Below, one piece after another: positions 1 to 16,585 of a stretch of 64,000 bases of DNA (its first letter is position 1; each line of letters starts with the position of its first letter). Made by a program: the position numbers and the translations under genes. Origin of the DNA: Daphnia pulex (Eukaryota > Arthropoda > Branchiopoda > Diplostraca > Daphniidae); NCBI RefSeq assembly GCF_021134715.1, contig NC_060023.1, positions 9,982,001 to 10,046,000 of the forward strand. Direction: 5' to 3'. The notes under the pieces are model-generated. The model had not been told where the DNA came from, ran no database searches, and worked only from the letters and a program-made list of their open reading frames with translations.

Positions 1-1007
<1,007 letters not shown>

Positions 1008-2384
1008 AAATTGCATTACAACGAACTAAAAAAAAATTAAATTAAATTAAATTCTTCTCTCAGCTGCTCAAAAAAAAAAGAAATATTCAAAAGAAATAAG
1101 GAATGGTAAGAAAAATTTATAAAATGAGTCCAGCACTGCGTGGCTTCTTCAAACAAGACCTTGAAAAGAAACCAAACCTTCTCTTGACAAGTACCCGAGG
1201 GAAGACATTATTAATTTGCATAAATAAGAGTCTAAATAAAAGTAGAATTTAATTTCTCAATAGTTAAGGTGGTCAGTCGCCCAATTTGAAAAGAGTTCAT
1301 TTGCTACCTTTTTTTCTGCTATTACGACTTTACTACACCTGCTATGGATATGGAAATATATTCGAAACGATTTATCTGTTTTGTTTTTTCATTTTTTTTG
1401 TTTCTGACTCTTCCTTTCTCTTTTTCCCCAACCTTCAGCGTTTACAGATATGGTGCTATTATATATCCCCTCTTTGTTCACATCAAAACAAAGGGTCCTT
1501 TCTCTTTTGGACCTCTTTCAGGTCCATTGTAAAATTTATGTGGTTTCAGTGGGGTTTTATTGGGTAGGTCGGTTCGCTGTTTAAGTTGGTCCTTAACTCC
1601 GGCTAAACTCTCAAGTGCGAACATGTTGGACATGTTTCGAACGAGATGGAGCAGTCCATTGTCTTTGACATTCACGGCCGTCGTCGTTTTGCTGGCAGCC
1701 GGTTATTATTGGGTGTGGTGTCGTTCTCGTTTTGTTCGCACGAGGTAAAAAGATGGAAAGAATTATGGCAAAAACTTTGTATAGTACATTCGCACATTTG
1801 AAACCACTTGTTTGGTAATAAACCATTGAGAGACTAATGGTGTTTCTAACTGGTTTTCATTATATTATTGATAAATGATGATTTCCTTTCCCTGTTTAAC
1901 CTAGCTCCTCCAATCAACTCTCATCAAGATCGAATTAGGTTTTAGGTTTATGTTGGGTTTGTCTTAATTCCTATTTTAGTTTGTCTGAAACTCTTTTCGA
2001 ACTAGTCGAAATTTTCTCTTCCATTCTTGGACGTCATCCAGTTTTTGTTGGCCAGTTTCGGGCTTGGAGTCTGATTAAATGGCAAATGAAATCCGGGGCG
2101 AATTCTAATGCGCAATCTACTGTGAAATGTTGCCCCATTTAACAAACCCCCAAAAGAAAACCAATTTTTGTAACGAATCAAAAGCGAAACGAAATAAGCC
2201 ACACTTTCTATACCGGTATAGTTGTTAAGAAAGTATTGGTCACAAACTGACCCAGTCAACAGGAGAGAGTGGCCAACTTAAGTTCGAAAGAAATATGAGA
2301 GTTTTATTTGATTAAATAAAGGATAAGAGAGTCTTGATCCGAGACTTGCACAGGTAGTTGGTGTCCGGCTATCATCGTTTGAAG
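1008..2384 (+). other. Spacer between P450 genes A and B with promoter-like blocks
   Basis: AT-rich 3' flank of gene A, then blocks that recur upstream of the other copies: CCTTCAGCGTTTACAGA near 1433 (again near 5127 and 9166) and ACATCAAAACAAAGGGTCC near 1482 (again near 9281). It also holds the exon-1 fossil annotated separately. The shared blocks show that the duplication unit includes upstream DNA. They may be regulatory, but that is inference. Confidence 0.5.
1623..1748 (+). pseudogene. Orphan CYP4 first-exon fossil
   Basis: The reading frame from ATG 1623 gives [17 protein letters not shown] and [14 protein letters not shown], the membrane anchor and hinge of the neighbouring P450s. 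It is almost identical to exon 1 of gene D (9420). It breaks off just after FVR with TAA at 1746, before the proline-rich LPGP hinge. No further P450 exon follows before gene B starts, so this is a leftover of a partly deleted copy. Confidence 0.75.
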
Positions 2385-4798
<2,414 letters not shown>

Positions 4799-6377
4799 TC
4801 TTTTAAAATTGTATTACAACGAACTAAAAGGAAAATAAAATAAAATTCTTCTCCCAGCCTCTAAAAAAATATTCAAAAGAGAAAGGAACGGTAAGAAAAA
4901 TTCATAAAATCATTCCGCCATTCACGGCTTCTTGTTCTACAAGAAGACCTTGAAAAGAAATAAAACATTATCTCTTGGCAACTAACACCACAGGGAAGAC
5001 GTTATTAATTTGCCTAAATGAGCTATAAAAGTCTAATTTAATTTGTTGTGTGTAATTTGTTATTATCCTGTTCAATTGGTTTTTCAGTTTTCTTTTTCTA
5101 ACTCTTCCTTTCTTTCTTTCCCCAACCTTCAGCGTTTACAGAGATGGTGTAAGCTTCCTGCTATTATATATTGCCTCCGTCAGATGCAAATAAATGCGCA
5201 TAAATGACAAATTATTCCTTAAATAGTCTAATGGCATTATATTTGCATATTTAGTATGTATAGATTTTCGGCCACTTTTAAGTCATAGAAGGAAAACACA
5301 ATTCCTTTAATGGCAAATACTATATTGTTATATAATATTCTTCTGCAACTTTGGCAAGTTTGGCAACGCAGATAGGCCTACACTTAATTGTTTGGTAAAT
5401 TCTTTTTTTGGGAGACCTGTATTTCTAACTGGTTCGTCTTGTTGATCCCTAACCTAAATATATGCAAAAAAAAACTCACAAAAAGGGTCAGTGAAACGAA
5501 TTTTTTGCTACGAGTTCTATATTCCATGATGAAACGCCAAATCTTATAGTAAAGAGTGAAATCAAAACAAGTAGTAGCTATTTCTTTCTATTTTTAAATG
5601 ATATTATACTCTCCAGAACTGTGTTTTCTCTTTAGACTTTGTTCGTTGTTAATTCAGTTTGGGTTTACGGGACGGCATCATTGCTGGCGTATTAGTTGGT
5701 CCTCAACTTTTGTTTGAATAACATGTGGGACATTTCGTGATCTGCTGCTGGATGCAGTCCATCGTCACTGGCCATGACGACGGTCCTGGCCGGAATTCTA
5801 ACCGGTATTATTGGGTGTGGAGTCGTTCTCGTTACAAAAAACTCGTTACAAACGCAAATACATTTCACATTGCCAAAAAATGGAAAACGACTTGTTAGAA
5901 AGTGTTAACCTATTCTCCAATCAGCTCTCTCTTCAAGTTGACGTTCGTTATATTTGCTGAGTTCGTCGTCCTTTTGTTTTTTGCTGGCCAATTACTTGTG
6001 CAGTCGTTGTTGATCTACTGCGGAATGTTGCCCTATTAAACCTCACCCCAATAAAATATTCACAACGAATCAAAAGCGAAACAACATCAAGCCACACTTT
6101 CTATATAGCGGTACACAGGTTTCTATAACGCATTAGCTATACATATATGTTGTGCGCAACTCGTTTGCCACGTGAACTCGATTAATTTGTGTTGGATATT
6201 TTCAACTGGGTTTCGCAATGCGCCAGGAAAGGGTGCAAAACACAGCTATCGCTTCCAACAGAAGAGAGTGGTGTACGAGTTGGGAGAGAAATCGAGCGTG
6301 TTTTATTTTATCAAATGAGGGATTGATTCGAAACATGCACAGGTAGCTAGTTGGTGTCCGGCTATCATCGTTTGAAC
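4799..6377 (+). other. Spacer between P450 genes B and C
   Basis: AT-rich, no intact ORF of interest. It contains a second copy of the CCTTCAGCGTTTACAGA block (about 5127), an exon-1 fossil (5723-5836), and, just upstream of gene C, a stretch shared with the upstream region of gene B (AAGCCACACTTTCTATA near 2197 and 6090; GTGTCCGGCTATCATCG near 2361 and 6354). Confidence 0.5.
5723..5836 (+). pseudogene. Second CYP4 first-exon fossil
   Basis: Nucleotide similarity to exon 1 of genes B and C runs from ATGTGGGACATTTCG to TGGAGTCGTTCTCGTT, but the sixth codon is TGA and there is at least one more frame break before GGTATTATTGGGTGTGG. No downstream exon follows before gene C. Non-functional remnant. 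Confidence 0.75.
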
Positions 6378-8800
<2,423 letters not shown>

Positions 8801-9419
8801 TCTTCTCCAAGCCTAAAAAAAAAAAAAAAAAAAAATATTCAAAAGAAAAAGGAACGGTAAGAAAAATTCATAAAATCATTCCGCCATTGCACAGCTTCTT
8901 CTACAATAAGACCTTGAAAGGAAACAAAACATTCCCTTGACAACCCGAGGGAAGACATTATTAATTTGCATAAATGAGCTATAAAAGTATAATTTAATTT
9001 CTCTATTTAAAGGTGGTCACTTGCCCAATTTGAAAAGAGATTTGTTCTGCTTTACTACACCTGATTTGATACGCAAATATTCGAAACGATTTTTCTGTTT
9101 TGTTATTGGTTAAATTGGTTTTTCACTTTTTGTTTTCTAACTCTTCCTTTCTTTCTTTCCCCAACCTTCAGCGTTTACAGAGATGGTATAATTATATATC
9201 CCCTCCGTCAGATGCAAATAAATGCGCATAGAGGCTAAATTTGTCGGCTCAATAGGCAACGTTTTTTTTAGAAAGTGTTCACATCAAAACAAAGGGTCCT
9301 TTCTCTTTTGGATCTCTTTCAGCCATTGTAAATTTATTTGGTTTCGGGGGTTTCTTGGGTACGTCGCTTCGCTGTTTTAAGTTGGTCCCTGATTGGTCCT
9401 AAACTCTCGTGTGCCAAAC
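8801..9419 (+). other. Spacer between P450 genes C and D
   Basis: AT-rich flank with a poly-A run near 8815-8834, the recurring CCTTCAGCGTTTACAGA block near 9166 and the CATCAAAACAAAGGGTCC block near 9282. Both blocks are also found upstream of the exon-1 fossil at 1623, so that fossil and gene D descend from the same upstream-plus-exon-1 unit. Confidence 0.5.
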
Positions 9420-11780
9420 ATGTTGGACATGTTTCGAACGAGATGGAGCAGCCCATTGTCTTTGACATTCACGGCCGTCGTCATTTTGCTGGCAGCCGGT
9501 TATTATTGGGTGTGGTGTCGTTAGATCGTTTCGTTCGCCTCATCGACGCCATGCCCGGACCGAAACCACTTCCCATATTGGGAAACCTCCTCGACGTTGC
9601 CAATATTCCTCTGGACGGTACTGTATATCATTTGTTTTTTTTAGTATTTCGTTTTTAAAAATTCAAAGGAAAGATGCAAAATATTTTGTTTGGTCCACAG
9701 AGATTGTACTGAGCGTGAGCCGCTATAATAATCCCTTGAATAATCCTATTTACAAATTGTGGATCGGTTTCTATCCAGCGGTTGTCGTCGCCCATCCTGA
9801 ACTGTGGAAAGTAAGAACACATTTTTTTTTTTCAGTGTTAAATAACCGTTCCACGATTTTATCATATTTATTAGCCGATTTTATCGAGCCACAAACTGTT
9901 GGCAAGGCCACACGAATACAAGTTTTATTTTCCTGAGAACAGCCTCACGAATTTAACAGGCGAGATAAAACAACACTGAAAATCATTTGCTATTTCATGT
10001 AATTATTTATCCAGCAGGCGAACCGTGGAGAGAACGTCGTAGCCTGCTGAATCCAGCGTTCCATTTTCAAATCCTCAACGGGTTCGTGGAAACTTTCAAC
10101 GACTTGAGCCTCGACTGCGTTGCCAAAATGACAGAAAGTCTTGGTCGGACTGGACAAAAAGAAATGAACGTCTTTTCCATCATGTCCAAGCTGGTCTTGG
10201 ATATTCTTTGCGGTTGGCTGTAATTATACATAGGTATTTACTAAAGCCGTGTAAACTTTAATTGGAAAATCTAAGAAACTTCCATGGGAGGGAAAGTTTG
10301 GAGCGAGGAGGAATCGACGAAATTCGCCAAAGGGATCGACGTGTGAGTTTATATCAAATGAAACTGGACAATTCAGATTGATTTGAATTGACCTAATATC
10401 CCGACAGATTGGAAAATATCTTTAGGCAACGCCTGATACATAAACCTTGGCTGAGGATCGATTGGATTTTCAAATTGACTTCACTTTACCGCCAACAAAA
10501 GCAGGTCCTATCAGATACTAATGCTTCCGTTGACAAGGTATAAACTATAATGTTGGTCTACAAAAGTGTTTTATATACCGGTACGTTTAATTGTATTTAA
10601 TATCAATCCTGATTGACTTATAAACCTGAAGGTTATTCAAAATCGTCGCCAATCGCACAGACCAAAGGCGGAGAAGCACTTTGGCCAATCAGATTATTCA
10701 GTGTCCACCATTGACGAGGATTCACGACCAAGTATAACCGATCAATTCTTATAATCACATTCCCAAGTGTCTTCAACATCAACTTCAAATAATATCAGAG
10801 GAGAGATTGGCCTTTCTGGATTTATTGATGGTAAAGGCGTCGGAGGAGAATTCTGATATGAATGATGAAGTATTAAGAAATGAAGTTTCTACCTTCATGG
10901 CTGCGGTAAGCTATTGCAATTAATATAATAAGTTTACTTGGAAATAATTGGACTTGGAAATATTTTGAATGATATAGGGTCTCGATTCAACAGCTGTCGC
11001 CTTTAACTGGTTCCTCTATCTCATCGCCAAGCATCCCGATCACCAGGTTTATAATTAATTCAAATGTAAAAGCTAAACACACACAGTTTTACGGTAATTC
11101 GTTTATGACAAAAACAGAAATTGGTAACGGACGAATTGGATCTGATTTTTGGCGATTCCGATCGACCGGTGACGGCGCAGGACTTGACTCGGCTCAAATA
11201 TTTGGAGTGTTGCATCAAGGAAACATTGAGGTTGTATCCACCTTTTCCGGCGGTATCACGATACCTATCGGAGGACGTTCAATCAGGTTATCATTTATTT
11301 GCGAATTCCTACATTTATTGCTGAAGTTAATAATAATGTTTAACTTAGGTGGTTATACCCTACCAAGAGGTCTGACAGTTGTCATCAATATTTTCGCTGC
11401 CCACCATGACCCTACGGTTTTCTCAGATCCGGATGCATTCAAGCCGGAGCGATTCCTTCCGGAGAACAGCTTCGACCGACATCCGTACGCCTTTATTCCA
11501 TTCAGCGCTGGACCCCGCAATTGCATCGGCAAGTTAAATTACTTTAGCGAAATTTTGTACGGACGTTTTAAAGAAAATTAAAATAATATTTCATCATTTT
11601 ACAGCCCAAAAATACGCCATGATGGAGCTGAAAGTTTGTTTGGCGAACATTTTACGACGATTGAAATTTTCTCTTGTTGATCCGTCGGCTCCGCTAGAAA
11701 TTCCTTCCCCTCAGCTTTTGCTTAAACCGAAGGATGGCAAATGTAACCTCATCGTTTCTAAGAGATTGGACATTTCCTAA
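9420..11780 (+). CDS. CYP4-like cytochrome P450 with frameshifted exon 1 (gene D)
   Basis: Twelve exons: 9420-9617, 9701-9810, 9875-9959, 10018-10212, 10276-10342, 10408-10537, 10632-10731, 10799-10905, 10978-11046, 11118-11286, 11349-11528, 11605-11780. They total 1586 nt, two more than a multiple of three. The fault is in exon 1: after the anchor and YYWVWCR the frame meets TAG at 9522, where related copies have two fewer bases, while the hinge [12 protein letters not shown] lies in another frame. All later exons are open and carry I-helix [20 protein letters not shown] and FSAGPRNCI. Two introns (9960-10017, 11529-11604) start with GC. Splicing exon 11 to 12 gives Ala instead of the last heme-loop Gly. 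Either a young pseudogene, a gene with another first exon, or a 2-base sequence error. Confidence 0.75.
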
Positions 11781-12012
11781 TGGAATGTATTCACACATGT
11801 GACATTTACACTTCAGCCGTTTATTGGGTTGGAAAACGAAAGTGTTTCAAGCATGTTTAACTTGTTTGGAAATCTAATGCAAGTACGAATGTCAGAAGTC
11901 AAGCACATATTGTATAAGAACCAACACGATTTCTCTTTCTCAGATCAGATGGAACTAATAATCCCGATATTTAAATTTGCGATAGCTTATAGGAATAATA
12001 ATAACCTAATTT
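11781..12012 (+). other. 3' flank of gene D
   Basis: AT-rich, no gene recognised. It ends in the sequence CCTAATTT (12005-12012), the left target-site copy of the MITE that follows. Confidence 0.5.
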
Positions 12013-12553
12013 CAGTGTTAGGAACGTCACCAATTGACTTAAGTCAAATTTTGACTTAAGTCATGACTTAAGTCAAATTTTGACGTATACGTCGACTGCG
12101 ACTGAAATAAAATTTATGCGTGACTTTTACGTTGACGTTTGACGTGAAAAAAATTTGGAATCTTAAAAAAAGTCAAAATAAAAACGTCATCTGGCAATGT
12201 TGACGAACAATGCCGTGGATCTAAGATCATAAGATTTTTTCGTCTGTAATTTTCGTAAAACATATCAGTTGTCATCAAAAGTCATGACAATGGCGTCTAC
12301 TACTATAGAGAAAGATTCGTGGACTGATTCTGGTGTCTTTAGTTTAGTCGTCGTTGTTGTCTTTAGTAACCACCTGTCAAATAGCGTAAAAATACATGAC
12401 TTATTTTGTGACTTAAGTCATGACGGTGACGTAATTTTTTTTGGCAGTTACGTTGACTTTTTTTTTTTGACTTTTGACGTTAGGTTTTCAAATGACGTAT
12501 GACGTGCAAATTTTTTCTAAGTCACTGGAAACTCCGTGACGTTCCGAACACTG
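12013..12553 (+). mobile_element. hAT-type MITE, 541 bp, with 8-bp target-site duplication
   Basis: Terminal inverted repeats: the left end reads CAGTGTTAGGAACGTCAC. The right end, reverse-complemented, reads CAGTGTTCGGAACGTCAC (17 of 18 match). Both sides are flanked by CCTAATTT (12005-12012 and 12554-12561). An 8-bp duplication with CAGTG-type ends is the signature of the hAT superfamily. The interior is packed with GACTTAAGTCA palindromes and GACGT motifs near both ends, plus a short ORF (about 12284) too small to be a transposase. Non-autonomous; movement would need a transposase supplied elsewhere. Confidence 0.88.
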
Positions 12554-12639
12554 CCTAATTTGAATTGCAATTTTACTAGTAAGTCAGACTACGCAGTACA
12601 AAACAACTAAGAGTTACAAGCGGATTATTTATCATCGTG

Positions 12640-15158
12640 TTACGACCTGGTAAGACGGTACCGTAGGCTCCAATATGTGGATGACGAAGAAAATTTGAAT
12701 CGTCTCAGAAGAGTCGAACGAACAACTTTCCATCTTCGTAAAAGGCTGACCTGCGTTTCGGCAATAAATATCGCCAGCTATTGAAAAATGCAATCAAATA
12801 AGATCTAAGAAATAGATGATTAACCTATGCCATTGTGGGCTGAATGGAATGTGGAAGGACGGCTATCCAATTGTCTGTTCGGGGAATAATAAGAAGCTGC
12901 TCCGGGTTTGAAAACGGCTGGATCGCGGGGAACAATCGAGGATTGCGGTGCAGCATTCCGTAGATGGGAATCAAAATATTGCATCCGGCCGGAATGGTAT
13001 GCTCTCCTGAAAATCGTACGAAATTGTGCGCGGCTTTTGCCCCCCTTATTATTGAATGGAATGATTCATATCGTAAAATTAAAAAAGATGAGCGTCGAAT
13101 ATATATAAGTTTCGAACCAATTTGAATGTCGTGAGCCGACGATCCTTTCGATGAGCCCGCAGAGCGGGTTTACAATCCCAGGGCTTCTTTGATGCAACAT
13201 TCCATAAACTTGGAAACGGAAGAGAGAGATCCGCCCTCCATGGAGCAATCACGATCGTCCCGAGTCGCCGAAATGATCCCGAAGCTCTTCCCTACGTAAT
13301 ACGTAATAAACGTCATAAAAGAATTTTGAAAAGCTTCCGGCTGTGCGCTGCTCTAATGAATTTTGTTTGATATACTTGGTGTTGCTGTGGGATATAAGAG
13401 CCGCCATGCAGAGTAAAGAAACCAAGCTACCGAAGTTGTGGCGTGTCCCTTTTAAGAAAAATAAAATTAAATGAAACGTCAACGTGAATAATCATCACAA
13501 TGAAGCGGCGTATACGCAATTATCTATAAATAACTCCTAAGGCGAATGTTTCAATCACCTGGCGCAGATCTCGGTCGGTTAAATCGTTTTGGGCGTCGTC
13601 AGGACATTTCGATAAGCAAAGAAATCGAGCAGAGGCAGATTTCCTCTCTGTTTCGTTAATGAGAAAGACGATAATAAATTAGACCAGTTTAATTAGATTG
13701 CAATAGGGATCTCAGTAGTATAGGCTCTTCCAGCTTCCGATTTTGATTATCACGACCAGTTGAGCTCGCTCGCTTCTTACCCGAATGACCTACATATAAT
13801 ACGTACCCAATAACAAATAACATCCAGTGAACTTCTTCGCTTTAAGAAAAAAAAAAAGAAATAATAATATTGACATTGTCTGTGAAGCGGTGAAGAGTTG
13901 AACGTTTTTTGTTCACGGCCCGTCCAAGTCAAATGAAATTTGGGTCATTCTATAAAAAGATGTGTCGAGAATCTTTGATTATTGAACTGCGACTTTTTGC
14001 GTTAGAGATTCGTACAACAATATACGGAGAATCTATCTAACCTATGAACATTGTTGGCGTATTGGCCGTCTCGGTTCGTTTTGGGGCATTTATATCCGCG
14101 CGTCCCCATTGCCGTCTCCTATTATTATCGGTGACGGCAAATATTGAACGTACAAATCATTTTCAAGAATGGCATCAGCAGTCTGAAAAAAGGAAGTCGT
14201 CGAACGCACCGCAAATAGAAATGTCAAGTGTGCAACGATATAGTAGTCAGCAGTGGGTAAACATCGACTATCCGCTCTCACTTTCGTCCTTGAACGGCTC
14301 CTGACAGGAGCGAGTTACGCCAACATGGGAGCCGCAGAGCAGAGGACATCACTGGCCCTGATTGTTGCCCATGAAAACGTCCAGGATTCGCGTTCAGGAT
14401 TTTTAAGTGGCGAATGCCCCGGAGTCAACAACAACCACTGACGTGATTTCCATTTCTGACCTTTTGGCGGCGACGATTTGAACACATTTCTGAACATATT
14501 TTGTCACCATTAAATCTAATCAATTTTTTAAAACCTTTGGCTGGTTAATTATCCATCGCCGAGCCAGCGGCGGCAGACACCATTCATAATAATCTATATA
14601 CTGCTTTGTCCAGAATGACGTTGCTGGATAAAATTGGATGGATAAACAATTCAAAGTATGTCGTGTATATTTGTGTGGTTGTCTACTATACAAAGTTTGA
14701 GCTATTTACCTCAACAAGCTCTGGAGATGAGTTATGCTGACGTTGCAGCATTGGGGACACTCGAGCAACCAGCGATGATAATTTCGCCATATTTCCGAGG
14801 CCACGGTTATATATGTGAAGCGTTTCCAGCGATCCTGCGTGAATAACAAACTTTGTCAAAAAAAAAAAAGCCTAAAAGTTTCCATTTTTTCTCTCTTTCT
14901 ATTCAGCTTGGCTTGTATATTTGCTCGCCGTCCCTCCTTTGATATCCAAAAGGCATTTCCAATCAAAAGTCGAGGACGACGAGGTCCCGGTAATCGCCCA
15001 ATCGAAATGTTCGACAACTTGGAATGTCGTTCGTTGGTTCGAAAACCCCATTTCAGCGACAGATAAATCACGACCACCAGCACCAAAGTGGCCAAAGTTG
15101 CGGAATTGATTTCCAGGAGGAAAGACATGACTAAACAAGGAGCACCGAAGAGGATCAA
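12640..15158 (-). pseudogene. Decayed CYP4-family P450 gene on the minus strand
   Basis: Read on the minus strand, P450 pieces appear in the right order: amino-terminal anchor ATLATLVLVVVIYLSL with RLPGPRRPRLLIGNA (14930-15158); a piece ending SSPELVE before GT (about 14712-14820); PILSSNVILDKA (about 14590-14636); KWKSR and LLTP (about 14420-14470); a TLDISICG piece (about 14200-14240); I-helix GHATTSVAWFLY (about 13390-13442); K-helix exon HFGDSGRS then ECCIKEALGL (about 13120-13300); TIPAGCNILIPIYGML (about 12950-13000); LLRRFKFSSSS and TAA (12640-12720). Stops and frameshifts are scattered. ExxR has become EALG and is followed by a stop. The codon aligned with the heme Cys reads GGC. It faces the plus-strand cluster tail to tail. 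No function is expected. Confidence 0.85.
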
Positions 15159-15274
15159 GCCGCTGCCAAACTGAAAATATTTGGGACATCAAAGTTAATA
15201 CGGAGAAACGAGATTTTCATTCCCTCTCTCATCCCTCTTGACTTCCGTATAAAAATCTTTCATATACCAAACAG

Positions 15275-16585
15275 AAATGGTACTATTAGATTTATTATTA
15301 GATTTCAATTAAAACTTATTCCCTTATCGTTTTTGAGCGGTTTGGATTGTTAAGAGGGGAGTTGGATTTTTTATCATTTCTAATTTCTATCGATATCTTA
15401 TTTCGTAAGCGTGCTGATTAGAACAATATTGGGCAAGTGTCGTCTGCTTGCGTTAAGTTAAAAATTTCGAAGAAGTCAGCATGAAGTCAGTGACAAAGTT
15501 CCAGATTTAAACAGACTTACATTTGTTTTTGATAACCGTCATACTCTTTAGCGGGTAAATAAAACTAAAAATACCAATTATAGAATGATTGTGAGAGCTA
15601 TAGAAGAGACCTGTTCTAAATTTGGGAAATGTTACTTCCTAACGACTAGCATTTACCATGTGAGATGTGATTGCCCTGACGATGCATAGCAGTTTGTTTG
15701 TACTACGAAACCGTTTTCTATTTTGCAGATTCGAGGCCAGAGTCAGCCGTCATAACCAATCAATATGCAAGTTTGGCTTGTGCTGGGATTGAGCAGCATG
15801 TCACCAGAAGTCTCATCGCTTGGGTAATGATTTTTGTTACTTTTATTGACCTGTGACCTACTATAGATATTATAATGCTGCATTACCTGCATCAATACAG
15901 TGTATTACATGTAAACCTTTCATTCACCCATTTGTTAACCTTAAGGGTTAACCCAGTGTCTCATTTTCAACTTTTCCTGACTTGTTGTTTCTGTCAACAT
16001 TTTTTCGTAATCCATTTTCTTTTTTTATACAGATAAACAGCATCCCTCTTGATTGGAGAAACTTCTGTTGTCGGCCGAGTTATGGATCTCCCTTTTTCCC
16101 CTTTTTTAAAATGTCCTCGTGTACACCCATGTGAGTGTGGGTGTATTCACGAGGCCACCCTTTTTACCCTATCCCGTCTGCTGGTGTAATTCAACTCTTC
16201 AGCGGATGGATGGAGCAACCGTGGATGCCTGGCTGTATTTCCCAGGCATAAAGGTAAGACAAAATTGATCTCTATTCTTCCTTTTGGACAATTTTTGGTG
16301 GCTTTGATTGTAAATCGTTACGTAGTCACGAAGTATGTTAATTCCTGATGAGCTAGGCGGTTGACTGCAACTGTTTTCTCTCTCCGTTTTTGTTTTTTTC
16401 TCAGATAGAGTTCACTAAAACTCTTATTTGTCGAACGACTGCAGTCTTGTTTTTGTACCTCACAAATTTTCTGTGGGTAAACCATCACATTTGAAAATAT
16501 TTGAACTTTAAACACATGTAAAGTGCAACAAGACATTTTTTGTCTGACCAAGAGGGACCTGCCGCCACACCGGCACCTCCTCGTA
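15275..16585 (+). repeat. Copy 1 of a 1.25-kb dispersed segmental duplication
   Basis: This segment is collinear with 31335-32575. Shared landmarks include CGTGCTGATTAGAACAATAT, GCATAGCAGTTTGTTTGTA, ACCTGTGACCTACTA, GTGTACACCCATGTGAGTGT and CCGCCACACCGGCACCTCC. Small open pieces keep the same frame in both copies: one around 16036-16188 containing VHPCECGCIHE, one at about 16204-16254 ending YFPGIK before GTAAGA, and one near 16517 containing QEGPAATPAPPR. They look like remnants of exons of a duplicated gene, or of a mobile element. I do not recognise the family. Confidence 0.6.

Noticed and set aside
1623-1748. Fossil exon as an alternative first exon of gene B
   Set aside because: A donor-like AGGTAAAA exists at its end, but the phase does not match exon 2 of gene B and the hinge would be lost.
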